From Candidatus Gastranaerophilales bacterium (GTDB lineage Bacteria > Cyanobacteriota > Vampirovibrionia > Gastranaerophilales > Gastranaerophilaceae): a stretch of DNA of 64,000 nucleotides. Below, piece after piece: positions 18,259-27,863 of this stretch. Under the pieces are notes generated by a model that was not told where the DNA came from, ran no database searches, and was given only the letters and a program-made list of their open reading frames with translations. Each line of letters opens with the position of its first letter. Position 1 is the stretch's first letter. The translations under genes were made by a program, and so were the position numbers. The stretch covers positions 1-64,000 of the forward strand of contig CALVED010000007.1 of the NCBI GenBank assembly GCA_944326485.1, given 5' to 3'.

Positions 18259-19762
18259 TCCTGATGAAATTAAATCCATAATAAAAGAAAAATTAGAAAA
18301 TTATGAGAATAAATTAGAAGTAAATAATGTGGGTACTGTTCTTGAAGTAGCTGATGGTATATCAAGAATATATGGATTATCAGATGCGATGTCTTCGGAG
18401 TTGGTAGAGTTTGAAGATGGTAAAGGTACTTTAGGAATAGTTCTGAATTTAGAAGAAGACAATGTCGGTGTAGTAATTTTAGGTGATTATACTCACATAA
18501 AAGAAGGTATGACTGTAAAAACTACAGGAAGAATAGCTTCTGTTCCTGTAGGAGAAGGATTACTTGGAAGAATAATAGATCCAACAGGAGTACCAATTGA
18601 TGGTAATGGAGAAATACACTGCGATAAAATAAGAGCAATAGAAAGAGTTGCACCTGGTATTGTAACAAGAAAATCAGTATGTGAGCCTTTGCAGACAGGT
18701 TTAACTGCAATTGATGCTTTAACTCCAATAGGAAGAGGACAAAGAGAATTAATAATTGGAGACAGACAAACCGGAAAAACAGCCATTGCTGTTGATACAA
18801 TAATTAATCAAAAAGGAAAAGATGTAATTTGTATATATGTTGCTATTGGTCAAAAAACTTCGACAGTTGCACAATTGGCAAAAACATTAGAAAACTATGG
18901 GGCAATGGAATATTCAATAATTGTTTCTGCTCCTGCTAATGAATCTGCCCCAATGCAGTATATCGCTCCATTTGCAGGCTGCGCTATTGCTGAAGAATTT
19001 ATGGAAGAAGGAAAATCTGTTTTAATTATATACGATGATTTATCAAAGCATGCACAAGCATATAGAGCAATGAGTCTTCTTTTAAAAAGACCATCAGGAA
19101 GAGAAGCATATCCGGGTGATGTATTTTATTTACATTCAAGATTGCTTGAAAGAGCTTGTAAATTAAATGATGAATTGGGAGGCGGTAGTATAACTGCACT
19201 TCCTATAATAGAAACACAAGCAGGTGATGTATCTGCATATATTCCTACTAATGTAATATCAATAACTGATGGACAGATATTCTTAGAATCTAATTTATTT
19301 AATTCAGGCATAAGGCCGGCAATTAACGCCGGGATTTCAGTATCTCGTGTAGGAGGCGCTGCTCAGACTAAAGGTATTAAACAAGTTGCAGGACAGTTAA
19401 GATTAAATCTTGCCCAATTTAGAGAGCTTGAAGCATTTGCACAGTTCGCAAGTGATTTGGATAAAGCAACTAAAGATCAATTAATAAGAGGACAAAAATT
19501 AACAGAAGTATTAAAACAGCCTCAATATTCTCCATTAAGTGTTGCAGAACAAATAAGTATATTGTTTGCAGCAAATGAAGGAATATTAGATGATATAGAA
19601 AATATAAAAATAAAAGAATTCAAACAAGGGTGGTTCGATTATTTTGCTGCGAATATGAAAGATTTATCGGATAAATTGAATGATGGTGCTAAATTATCTG
19701 ATGAAGATATGGATGCATTGAGAGATAAATTAAAAAACTATAAACTAAATTTCTTTAAATAA
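18245..19762 (+). CDS. atpA: ATP synthase F1 subunit alpha
   Basis: A 505-residue alpha subunit of full length. Walker [14 protein letters not shown] lies near residue 170, and the alpha signature [17 protein letters not shown] and the arginine-bearing SVSRVGG region are intact. It carries the non-catalytic nucleotide sites; the catalytic beta gene is not in this window. Part of the cyanobacterial-type atp cluster. Confidence 0.98.
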   Translation: MAVINPDEIKSIIKEKLENYENKLEVNNVGTVLEVADGISRIYGLSDAMSSELVEFEDGKGTLGIVLNLEEDNVGVVILGDYTHIKEGMTVKTTGRIASVPVGEGLLGRIIDPTGVPIDGNGEIHCDKIRAIERVAPGIVTRKSVCEPLQTGLTAIDALTPIGRGQRELIIGDRQTGKTAIAVDTIINQKGKDVICIYVAIGQKTSTVAQLAKTLENYGAMEYSIIVSAPANESAPMQYIAPFAGCAIAEEFMEEGKSVLIIYDDLSKHAQAYRAMSLLLKRPSGREAYPGDVFYLHSRLLERACKLNDELGGGSITALPIIETQAGDVSAYIPTNVISITDGQIFLESNLFNSGIRPAINAGISVSRVGGAAQTKGIKQVAGQLRLNLAQFRELEAFAQFASDLDKATKDQLIRGQKLTEVLKQPQYSPLSVAEQISILFAANEGILDDIENIKIKEFKQGWFDYFAANMKDLSDKLNDGAKLSDEDMDALRDKLKNYKLNFFK

Positions 19763-19773
19763 TCAGGTAAAAT

Positions 19774-20694
19774 ATGGCAAATTTGAAAAAGATAAAAAAT
19801 AGAATAAATTCAATAAAAAGCACGCAAAAAATAACTCGTGCTATGAAGATGGTTGCTTCTGCCAAAGTTAAAAAATTTGAGAATAGGGTAAAAGCATCAC
19901 GACCATTTACATATGAACTTGAAAAAATGTTTTATAGGTTATTACATTCTGTTTGTGAAATTGAGTCAAGAGAAACTGATTATAAAGAACCTTTAAATAA
20001 TTTTCCTGTTTTATTAGAAGAAAGACCAATTAAAAATGTTGGGTTATTAGTAATAACTTCAAATAAAGGACTTTCGGGGGCTTTTAATGCTAATGTTGTA
20101 AGGTATACATTAAAAACGATACAGGAATATAAAGAAAAAGGAATAGGTTGTGAACTTTTTGTTATAGGGCAAAAAGGCTATAATGCTTTGAAAAGAACAG
20201 TTGAAGATTATGACTTTAAAATAAATCAATCTTATTTAACATTTAGTGAAACACCGACATCATCTCAGGCAAGGTTAGTAGCATCTGATATGGCAAGGTC
20301 TTTTGTTAATGGAAATATTGATTCAATGGAGATAATAACAACTCGTTTTAGGAATATGATGTCATACTCTGTTGAAAAATGGGATATATTGCCGTTAGAT
20401 GAAATTGATTTTGATTATACAAAAGAAGAATTTTCAGATATGGAAATAGAACCAAATACCTCTATTGTATTATCTGAATTAGTTCCTCTATTTATATCAA
20501 GCATAATTTTTCAAGCTATGTTAGAATCTATAGCAAGTGAGTTAGCATCAAGAATGACAGCAATGTCCGCAGCTTGTAATAATGCAGAAGAAATGATACA
20601 AAAATTGACTATTGATTATAATAAAGTAAGACAAGCTATGATAACTCAGGAATTGACAGAAATTGTCGGCGGAAGTGCAGCTATAAATAAATAA
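19774..20694 (+). CDS. atpG: ATP synthase F1 subunit gamma
   Basis: A 306-residue central-shaft subunit. The N-terminal helix IKNRINSIKSTQKITRAMKMVASAK and C-terminal helix ASRMTAMSAACNNAEEMI...ITQELTEIVGG are typical. LVITSNKGLSGAFNANV marks the Rossmann-like middle domain. Last atp gene of the cluster; beta and epsilon do not follow. An AsmA-like gene begins 5 bases later. Confidence 0.96.
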   Translation: MANLKKIKNRINSIKSTQKITRAMKMVASAKVKKFENRVKASRPFTYELEKMFYRLLHSVCEIESRETDYKEPLNNFPVLLEERPIKNVGLLVITSNKGLSGAFNANVVRYTLKTIQEYKEKGIGCELFVIGQKGYNALKRTVEDYDFKINQSYLTFSETPTSSQARLVASDMARSFVNGNIDSMEIITTRFRNMMSYSVEKWDILPLDEIDFDYTKEEFSDMEIEPNTSIVLSELVPLFISSIIFQAMLESIASELASRMTAMSAACNNAEEMIQKLTIDYNKVRQAMITQELTEIVGGSAAINK

Positions 20695-20699
20695 CAAAT

Positions 20700-23600
20700 A
20701 TGAGCAAACTAAAACGAATAGGTATTTTTATTTCTGTTTCGGCAGTTGTTTTTACTGCTTTATACTATAGTGCTTTGATTTCCGTTCCGTACATTGTAGA
20801 TTTGAATAAATATAAAGATACTGTTAGCTCTGAAATAGAAAAACAAACAGGGTTTAAAGTTTCTTGTGAGGATATATCTTTTAAAAAAAGTTATACTCCA
20901 TATTTTAAAATACATTTGTACCATACACTTGTTTTATATCCAGATAATGAAGTTTTTTTGAAATTAAGAGAAGCTGATTTAAAAGTAAAAATAGTTCCGC
21001 TTTTATTTAAAAAGATAATAATTAAAGATGCTGTTTTAACAAGACCTATAATTAATATTACTTTGTATAAAGATTTTTCTACTTCATTAGAAAAATATTT
21101 TAATCCTGATAAAACAATTAGTACTAATGGTTTTAAAATGGATAATATTATTTCTGACACTATATGTAAAAGGTATAAATTAAAAATTAATGACGAAAGT
21201 ATAAATAAACTGTTTTATTTGGAAGGTGATGAATTATTATTAAAAGATGTAAAATTAAATGAAAAAGTTCATTTTATTTTAAAGGGTTCTTTGTTTGAAG
21301 GAGAGAAAAAATATCTTAATTATGATTTGGATATTAATTCTTCTCTTAAACAAGAAATAAAACAATTTAACTTTTCTCCATTTAAAGAAATATATAATTA
21401 TGATGTAAAAGGAAATATATTTGGTCATCTAGATATAGATAAAAATAGTATTTTAAAAGGCAATTTAAAATTAGAAGATTTCTCATTAAATGTAGAAAAT
21501 AATATTTTAAGCAATAATTCGGCTAATTTTATATTTAAAGGCGAAGATGTTGAATTTGAATCTATACTTCATACATCTAAAAAAGATGAAGCTAAAGTTA
21601 AAGGTAAATTCAATTATGGTAAGAAAAAATATATTGATTTGAGTGCAAATGCCAAAAATATTAATCTTGAGAAATTATTTAAAGTAATAAGTGTAATTAC
21701 AGAAAGCATTAATATTCCAAATGAATATAAAGATATTAAAATAAAAGGAAAATTAAATGCAGATTTTTCAATAAATTCTGATTTTAAAAAATTGAAATCA
21801 AAGGGAATTGCTCAAATTATTGATGCAGAGATATATCATAATTCTCTTCCTTATAGAATAGATAATATAAATTCTTCAATAAATTTTGATAATAATAAAA
21901 TCATAATTGAAAAAGCACAAGCTTACGTGAATTCAACTCCTATTAACGTAGAAGGGGTAGTTAATGAAGATGTTTCAGTAGATATAAAGGCTTATTCTGA
22001 TAATCTTGATTTAAAAACAATAATTGATTTATTTATGGATAAGAAATTAGTTCCTTTTAGTTATGTTAAAGGTAAATTATCTTTTGTATCAGATATAAAA
22101 GGTATTTTAAATAAATCGTTTAATATTAATTCTCAAATAAATCTGAATGACTTTAGTGCAATAGATAAAAATACTAAATTACCTGTTTATGCAAATAATA
22201 TCCAAATAAATATAAATAATAATAAAGATAAATATTCCGGCGAGATTTTATGTTCTAATTTAAAAACAATAGTTAATAAAAAACCAATATTATCAAAAGA
22301 GTTAAAAGTAAAATTTGATAATAACAATATAGTAATTCCACAAAATGAGATAATGTTAGTATCTTCTCCTGTTCATATATCCGGGAATATTCGTGATTAT
22401 ATGAAAAGTCCTATAGGTCAGATTAAATTTGAAGGAAATATATCTTCAAATAATTTAGGAACTTTAATAGGTGAATATATAAATGAACCATATAAAGCTG
22501 TTGGTTATATAAATACAAAGGGAATTATTTCTTTTGTTAAGGATAGCATAAAGATAAATACAAGTTTAAAAGCAAATAAGGATAATTACATTTCATATTT
22601 AGTAATTAAGGAAATATTAAATAAACCAACTATTTTAAATATTGATGCAGAAATTAAAGATAAAGAAATAATAATAAAAGATGCATCTTTGACAGAAGAA
22701 AATAGTAAATCAAAAATAGAACCAAAAGTAAAAGTAACAGGAATTCTTATAAATGAGAAAGAGCCGATTTTAAAAGATATAAGAATACAAATTCCTTATG
22801 TAGTAAGTACAAATATGAATTTCTTTGGTGGAGAAGAAATATCTTTAAATGGTGATATTACTATTAATAATACTTTGAAAGAACCAGAGTTAAAAGGAAA
22901 TATAAAATTATATAAATATAACATTAAGAAATTATATACAGCTGTAAGAAATGCAGATGTGGCATTTTCTAAGAATAATATAAGAATAGTTGCTCCGGAT
23001 GTTCAAGTAAATAATTCTAAATTAAATATGGTAATTGATATAGAACCAAAAATTTCAGATGTAATAAATATTTCAAATGTTCAATTTAATTCCTTGAATT
23101 TAGATTTAAATACATTGTTTCCAATGATACAAAACGAAAGAAATCCTTTTGGAAAGAATTTATTAAATGTTAAAAAAGGAAGTGCAACAATTAATAATTT
23201 TAAAGTGTTAGATATAAAGGCAAATGATATAAGTAGTGATTTTACAATAAATAATAATATATTAAAGATGAATAATATATTGGCAAGTTCATATAATGGA
23301 AAAGTTACAGGTAATATGAGCTATGATATAAATCATGCACAGTTATCTATTAATTTAAATGGAAAAGGATTAGATATAAAAGAATCATTATATGATTTAT
23401 GTAAAATAAAAGATAATCTTGCAGGAAAAGTTGATTTTACAAGCTCATTAACATTATTAACAGGTGATTATAACCAAGTATTAAAATCTATTGATGGAAT
23501 GGTAACATATGATGCTGTTAACGGAAGGATGGGAACTTTAGGCAAATTTGAATATTATTTGTATGCGCAGAATTTACTTTATCACGGTTTATTAAATGCA

Positions 23601-24095
23601 ACCTTAAATAGAATAGCAGATACAATAGCACCTGATAATACAGCAAAATTTAAAGAGTCAAAAGGGCAGTTGTTATTTAGTAATGGATATTTGATAACCA
23701 AAGAAATTAAAACAATAGGTCCTAATATGAGTTTATATATGAAAGGAAGACATAATCTATTAACAAATCAGGCTAATATTGATATATATGGTAGAATTTC
23801 GGACGAAATAAGTTCGAAATTGGGTTCTTTTGGTGATGTTTCAATTTCAGAATTTTTAAATGGACAAGCAACTAAGAAAAATGTTTCAGTTATGAAGGTT
23901 CCTCAAGGTATAATATCGAATATTCCTGATTTGTATACAAGAAGTAATGATAGAACTAAAACTTTTAAAGTAAATATATATGGAAATATAAATTCTGTAA
24001 GTGCAATAAATTCTTTTATGTGGATAGTCCCTAATGAAGAAGAAATACAGAATAGAAAATTACCTGAATTTAGTGATATTATTCAAGATTTATAA
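20700..24095 (+). CDS. Large AsmA-like protein
   Basis: A 1131-residue protein with one N-terminal membrane helix (residues 7-28) followed by a very long periplasmic region of beta-strand repeats. The start after the helix, YIVDLNKYKDTVSSEIEKQTGFKVSCEDI, is the classic AsmA N-terminal motif. The C-terminal LSINLNGKGLDIKESL and GQLLFSNGYLITKEIKTIGPNM regions match AsmA C-terminal domains. Such proteins are thought to bridge the envelope and carry phospholipids to the outer membrane. The start is only 5 bases after atpG with no clear ribosome site, so it is probably read as part of the atp transcript, an unusual partner. Confidence 0.85.
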   Translation: MSKLKRIGIFISVSAVVFTALYYSALISVPYIVDLNKYKDTVSSEIEKQTGFKVSCEDISFKKSYTPYFKIHLYHTLVLYPDNEVFLKLREADLKVKIVPLLFKKIIIKDAVLTRPIINITLYKDFSTSLEKYFNPDKTISTNGFKMDNIISDTICKRYKLKINDESINKLFYLEGDELLLKDVKLNEKVHFILKGSLFEGEKKYLNYDLDINSSLKQEIKQFNFSPFKEIYNYDVKGNIFGHLDIDKNSILKGNLKLEDFSLNVENNILSNNSANFIFKGEDVEFESILHTSKKDEAKVKGKFNYGKKKYIDLSANAKNINLEKLFKVISVITESINIPNEYKDIKIKGKLNADFSINSDFKKLKSKGIAQIIDAEIYHNSLPYRIDNINSSINFDNNKIIIEKAQAYVNSTPINVEGVVNEDVSVDIKAYSDNLDLKTIIDLFMDKKLVPFSYVKGKLSFVSDIKGILNKSFNINSQINLNDFSAIDKNTKLPVYANNIQININNNKDKYSGEILCSNLKTIVNKKPILSKELKVKFDNNNIVIPQNEIMLVSSPVHISGNIRDYMKSPIGQIKFEGNISSNNLGTLIGEYINEPYKAVGYINTKGIISFVKDSIKINTSLKANKDNYISYLVIKEILNKPTILNIDAEIKDKEIIIKDASLTEENSKSKIEPKVKVTGILINEKEPILKDIRIQIPYVVSTNMNFFGGEEISLNGDITINNTLKEPELKGNIKLYKYNIKKLYTAVRNADVAFSKNNIRIVAPDVQVNNSKLNMVIDIEPKISDVINISNVQFNSLNLDLNTLFPMIQNERNPFGKNLLNVKKGSATINNFKVLDIKANDISSDFTINNNILKMNNILASSYNGKVTGNMSYDINHAQLSINLNGKGLDIKESLYDLCKIKDNLAGKVDFTSSLTLLTGDYNQVLKSIDGMVTYDAVNGRMGTLGKFEYYLYAQNLLYHGLLNATLNRIADTIAPDNTAKFKESKGQLLFSNGYLITKEIKTIGPNMSLYMKGRHNLLTNQANIDIYGRISDEISSKLGSFGDVSISEFLNGQATKKNVSVMKVPQGIISNIPDLYTRSNDRTKTFKVNIYGNINSVSAINSFMWIVPNEEEIQNRKLPEFSDIIQDL

Positions 24096-25448
24096 CTAAT
24101 TTTCGTTATTTTCAATGCAACCGTGTTCGGAATGTTCTTCAATACTGACTTGTGAAATAATTTCATTATTATAAGATTTTAATTTTTCAATGTTCTTCTC
24201 ATATGTATATAAATTATTAAATTCTTCCATTTTTGTATAGTTAAATTCATTTTCCCATCTTGCAACAACTACAGTTGCAATACAATTGCCAATTAGATTA
24301 ACCGTAGTTCGTCCCATATCTAGTATTTGATCAACACCAAGAAGAATAGCAACACCTAGAACCGGATATCCAAAACTTGATAACGTTCCGGCAAGAATTA
24401 CAAGAGCAACTCTTGGAACTCCTGCTATACCTTTACTTGTAAGCATTAAAGTACCCATTATAAATAAGAGCTTCATAGGTGCAACATGTATATCTGCTAT
24501 TTGTAAAGAGAATAACATTGCAAGTGCTAAATAAAGAGTTGAACCATCTAAATTGAATGTATATCCTGTAGGCATAACAAAGCCTACTATATTTTTAGAA
24601 ACACCAAAGCTTTCCATTATTTTCATTGCTTGTGGAAGAGCCGCTTCAGATGTTGAAGTTGTAAAAGCAAGCAGGGCGGGTTCTCTTATAGCTCTAAGTA
24701 GAGAAATGACAGAAATCCCAACAATTCTGCAGGCAATATTTAAAATAATAAATAAGAATAAGATTAAAGCAAAATAAAGAGAAAAAATGATTTTTGCATA
24801 ATTTAGCATAATGCCTAAACCACTTTCTGCAATTGTATAAGCAATAGCACCAAAAACTCCAATAGGGGCAAAATTCATAACAATTTGTGTAAACTTAAAC
24901 ATTATTTCTGATAAAGATGATAAACAATCTAAAACGGGTTTGCCTTTTTCCCCAGCTGCACAAATTGCAAGAGCAAAGAAAATAGAGAAAACAACAATTT
25001 GAAGAAGATTGCCGTGAGCCATTGACTCAATAATACTAGTTGGAACGATATTTACAAACATATCAGAAATTGATTCATGTACATTTTGAGCAGCCATATT
25101 TGTTGCTGTTTGAATCATGTTTTGGGATATTACAGAATCACCGAAACCCTTGCCAGGTTTAAAAATAATACCAACAGAAAGTCCTATTACTAAAGCAAAA
25201 GATGTTGCAGTTGCAAAATATATTAATGTTTTTGCTCCTAATTTTCCTAAAGCCTTAATATTACCATGCGAAGCAATTCCTGTTACAACAACTGAAAACA
25301 GTAATGGGGCAATAATCATTTTTATCATATTAAGGAACATATGTGCCAATGGGTGCATTTGTCTTCCTATTTCAGGGAATTTCCACCCTACAAAAATTCC
25401 AAGCATTAATCCTATAAATATGAATAGTGTTAATTTCGATGTTTTCAT
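24096..25448 (-). CDS. Dicarboxylate/amino acid:cation symporter (DAACS family)
   Basis: A 450-residue inner-membrane transporter with about eight hydrophobic segments. The N-terminal LMLGIFVGWKFPEIG, the serine-rich FTTSTSEAALP re-entrant motif and the GYTFNLDGSTLYLALA segment are diagnostic of the GltP/DctA family. It imports glutamate, aspartate or C4-dicarboxylates with protons or sodium. The C-terminal 60 residues are a polar tail. GAAGG precedes the ATG. An inverted repeat lies in its leader (25485-25514). Confidence 0.93.
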   Translation of the reverse strand: MKTSKLTLFIFIGLMLGIFVGWKFPEIGRQMHPLAHMFLNMIKMIIAPLLFSVVVTGIASHGNIKALGKLGAKTLIYFATATSFALVIGLSVGIIFKPGKGFGDSVISQNMIQTATNMAAQNVHESISDMFVNIVPTSIIESMAHGNLLQIVVFSIFFALAICAAGEKGKPVLDCLSSLSEIMFKFTQIVMNFAPIGVFGAIAYTIAESGLGIMLNYAKIIFSLYFALILFLFIILNIACRIVGISVISLLRAIREPALLAFTTSTSEAALPQAMKIMESFGVSKNIVGFVMPTGYTFNLDGSTLYLALAMLFSLQIADIHVAPMKLLFIMGTLMLTSKGIAGVPRVALVILAGTLSSFGYPVLGVAILLGVDQILDMGRTTVNLIGNCIATVVVARWENEFNYTKMEEFNNLYTYEKNIEKLKSYNNEIISQVSIEEHSEHGCIENNEN

Positions 25449-25484
25449 TTTAGTTATACCTTCGTCAATTATAACAAAAAATTG

Positions 25485-25514
25485 TTAAGATTTCCTTTTT
25501 TGACAAAATCTTAA
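25485..25514. promoter_or_regulatory. Inverted repeat upstream of the symporter gene
   Basis: TTAAGATTT at 25485-25493 is perfectly mirrored by AAATCTTAA at 25506-25514, about 37 bases before the symporter start. Could be an operator. It has no T-tract in the direction of the genes, so it is unlikely to be a terminator. Confidence 0.4.
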
Positions 25515-25545
25515 TATGATATTAAAAATTGATACAAATCTTTAA

Positions 25546-26703
25546 CTAAAGAGAAATATTATTATAAATAATTTTAGAAGCTTTTACTATAAAATCTTTA
25601 CCTTGCAGGTTGTTATAAGGTCTTTTGGCTAAGATAACAACAATATATTTTTTACCATTTGCTGTTTTAACAATACCTGCATCACCAAGCATAAAACCAA
25701 TATCGCCGGTTTTATGGAGTAATATTGCATCTTTCGGTAATCCGGCTTGAAGTAATCTATTGTTTTTAACGTGACCAAGATAATTTGCTATGTGTTTTTT
25801 TGACTCTGAATTTACAATATTTGTAGAATCAATATTATAAAACATTTTTGCAAGTTCTTTTGCTGTAGTAATATTTGTTCCATCAAGATCTGGCAGCCAA
25901 TTGTTAATATGAGTTGTTTTTAAACCCCATCTTTTCATAGCTCTATTAACTTCAGGCATTCCTCCTATTTTTGCAATAATCATATTAGTTGATGAATTAT
26001 CTGAATTTTGAATCATTATTTTGGCAAGATAGTCCATTGTATGAGCGATTCCGCCTTGCGAATATTGTAATTTCCCCGAACCTGAAGCTCTATAATAGTC
26101 TTCTAGTATCATTGTATCATTTAAAGAAAACTTACCATTTTCAATTTCTCTAAACATTTCTATTAATACAGGAATTTTAATAATGCTTGCAGCAGGATAT
26201 GGAGTGTTGGCATTAATATTAACATAAGAGCCATTATCATATTCCCAAACATATATTGATGGTTTTATTCTTTTATAGTTTTGGGCTAATGCAATTAAAC
26301 TGTTTTTTAAACCGACTCTTTCATAAGTTTCTTTAATATCAACCATTATTTTATTTTTATATTCTGTATCTTTAAGGATATATTTGCCTAAAAATAAATC
26401 TTTGTATAAATAGTTATGTGTGGGAAATAATAACTTATAATAATCCATCTTTAACATTTTTTTTGAATTATTAGGGAAAACATCTGCGATAAAATTTTTA
26501 AAAGAAGAAGGTAATATAAAAATTAATAAGAATGTAAAAAAAGCTAATGAAATAAACTTTCTATAGTTAATTCCACTTTTTTGCTTTTTTACAATTTTTT
26601 TTATGGGTCTTACTTTCTGACTTTTTTTATCATTAAAATAAAATTGTTCATATAAATTGTTGTAAGAATTATCATCCGAAAAGTTATATTTTGGTTTCGG
26701 CAC
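25546..26703 (-). CDS. Membrane-anchored class A beta-lactamase-like serine hydrolase
   Basis: A 385-residue protein: basic cytoplasmic N terminus, one membrane anchor (about 49-66), then a periplasmic serine beta-lactamase/PBP-like domain. Catalytic motifs are S173-x-x-K176 (ASIIK), S234-D-N and K331-T-G. The position matching the omega-loop Glu166 of class A enzymes reads N-W-L-P-D-L-D, so the deacylating glutamate appears to be leucine. Together with the anchor and the long N-terminal domain this suggests a peptidoglycan-acting or penicillin-binding enzyme rather than a true lactamase. AGGAGGGA precedes the start. Confidence 0.82.
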   Translation of the reverse strand: MPKPKYNFSDDNSYNNLYEQFYFNDKKSQKVRPIKKIVKKQKSGINYRKFISLAFFTFLLIFILPSSFKNFIADVFPNNSKKMLKMDYYKLLFPTHNYLYKDLFLGKYILKDTEYKNKIMVDIKETYERVGLKNSLIALAQNYKRIKPSIYVWEYDNGSYVNINANTPYPAASIIKIPVLIEMFREIENGKFSLNDTMILEDYYRASGSGKLQYSQGGIAHTMDYLAKIMIQNSDNSSTNMIIAKIGGMPEVNRAMKRWGLKTTHINNWLPDLDGTNITTAKELAKMFYNIDSTNIVNSESKKHIANYLGHVKNNRLLQAGLPKDAILLHKTGDIGFMLGDAGIVKTANGKKYIVVILAKRPYNNLQGKDFIVKASKIIYNNISL

Positions 26704-26772
26704 AATCTCCCTCCTGAATATTCACATTATATTACCTAGTCTGAAAAACGGCAACTTGTTAAAAATATTAAA

Positions 26773-26898
26773 TTGTTAGAGAAAAATTTTACTATAAGCA
26801 GAAAGAGTGAGTGAGCTTTTTTATTAATGTTTTTTAAAGGTGAGTACATTGTTTTTGAGGATGATTCAGTAATAACGTATGATATTAGATTAAATAAT
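26773..26898 (+). repeat. Decayed copy of the GTGAG hairpin repeat
   Basis: Starts TTGTTAGAGAAAAATTTTACTATAAGC and ends GATATTAGATTAAATA, matching both ends of the full repeat. It keeps GAGTGAGTGAGC and AAAGGTGAGTACATTG, while about 60 bases of the centre are lost. Same orientation as all other copies. It lies just upstream of the GGDEF gene. Confidence 0.65.
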
Positions 26899-26983
26899 TC
26901 GTGAAATTTTACCTGTATAGATAAAAGCTTTGAACTTTTTTAATAAATTTGTTAAAATGAAAACAATAACGAAAGGGTATTCA

Positions 26984-27862
26984 ATGAGTAATATAATTAT
27001 TTATACAGAAGGCAATAAATCAAATTTGGAAGAACAATGTAAAAATATCATAGATGCTGATGTAAAAGTCTTGAATGTTGCAGATGTCAAGGATGTAGAA
27101 ATTCATAATCCTTCTGTAGTTATATTGGATATTTCTCATGAAAAATTGAAGGAAATATCAATGATAATGAAGTTCCCTGTTCCTGTAATAGCAATAACAG
27201 AAGAATTGCCTTCGGATGTAACATTAAGAGGTGAGGCATTTGATTTTATAATTAATCCTGTTAGTGACTATGAATTATCTTTAAAAATCAAAAATATGTT
27301 AAAAATAAAAGAACTAAAAGAAAAAATTGCAAATATAACAACAACAGATGAACTTACCGGTTTACATAATCGTAAGTTTTTAATAGAACGCTTAGAATCT
27401 GAAATGTCCAGAGCAAAGAGGTATCATTCAACAGTATCTTGTATATTATTTGACTTGGATTTCTTTAAAGTTGTAAATGATATGTATGGATATGAGTGGG
27501 GTGATGTTTTACTTAAAAAGATTGCAGAAATGCTTTTAAATCTTGCGAGAAAAGAAGATGTTGTTACAAGATACGGGGATGAAGAATTTATGGTAATTCT
27601 TCCTGATACAACAGAAGAAAATGCATTTATTTTTGCAGAACGTTTTAGAAGAGATGTAGAGAAAATGACATTTATCCCTGCTGGAGAAGATGAAAAACAT
27701 CCGGTAAGAATATCAGGAGGAATCGCAGCATTTCCTTACCTAGATTCTGTTGATGAAAATGCAAATACTTTAATAAGATATGCAGAACATGCTTTGTATA
27801 ATGCAAAAAAACGCGGTAAAAACAAAGTTGTTTTATTTTCACAGGTAAATTTGGATTATTAA
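26984..27862 (+). CDS. GGDEF-domain protein (putative diguanylate cyclase)
   Basis: A 292-residue protein: an N-terminal receiver-like domain (residues 1-105, e.g. NPSVVILDISHEKLKEI) and a GGDEF domain (120-290) with TDELTGLHNRKFL, FDLDFFKVVND and the active loop RYGDEEF at 196-202. The usual GG(D/E)EF reads GDEEF, with Asp for the second Gly. An inhibitory RxxD site (R189-K-E-D192) lies 5 residues before it. It would make cyclic di-GMP if active. The start at 26984 is chosen for its GAAAGGG ribosome site, instead of the ATG at 26930. Confidence 0.85.
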   Translation: MSNIIIYTEGNKSNLEEQCKNIIDADVKVLNVADVKDVEIHNPSVVILDISHEKLKEISMIMKFPVPVIAITEELPSDVTLRGEAFDFIINPVSDYELSLKIKNMLKIKELKEKIANITTTDELTGLHNRKFLIERLESEMSRAKRYHSTVSCILFDLDFFKVVNDMYGYEWGDVLLKKIAEMLLNLARKEDVVTRYGDEEFMVILPDTTEENAFIFAERFRRDVEKMTFIPAGEDEKHPVRISGGIAAFPYLDSVDENANTLIRYAEHALYNAKKRGKNKVVLFSQVNLDY

Positions 27863-27863
27863 A

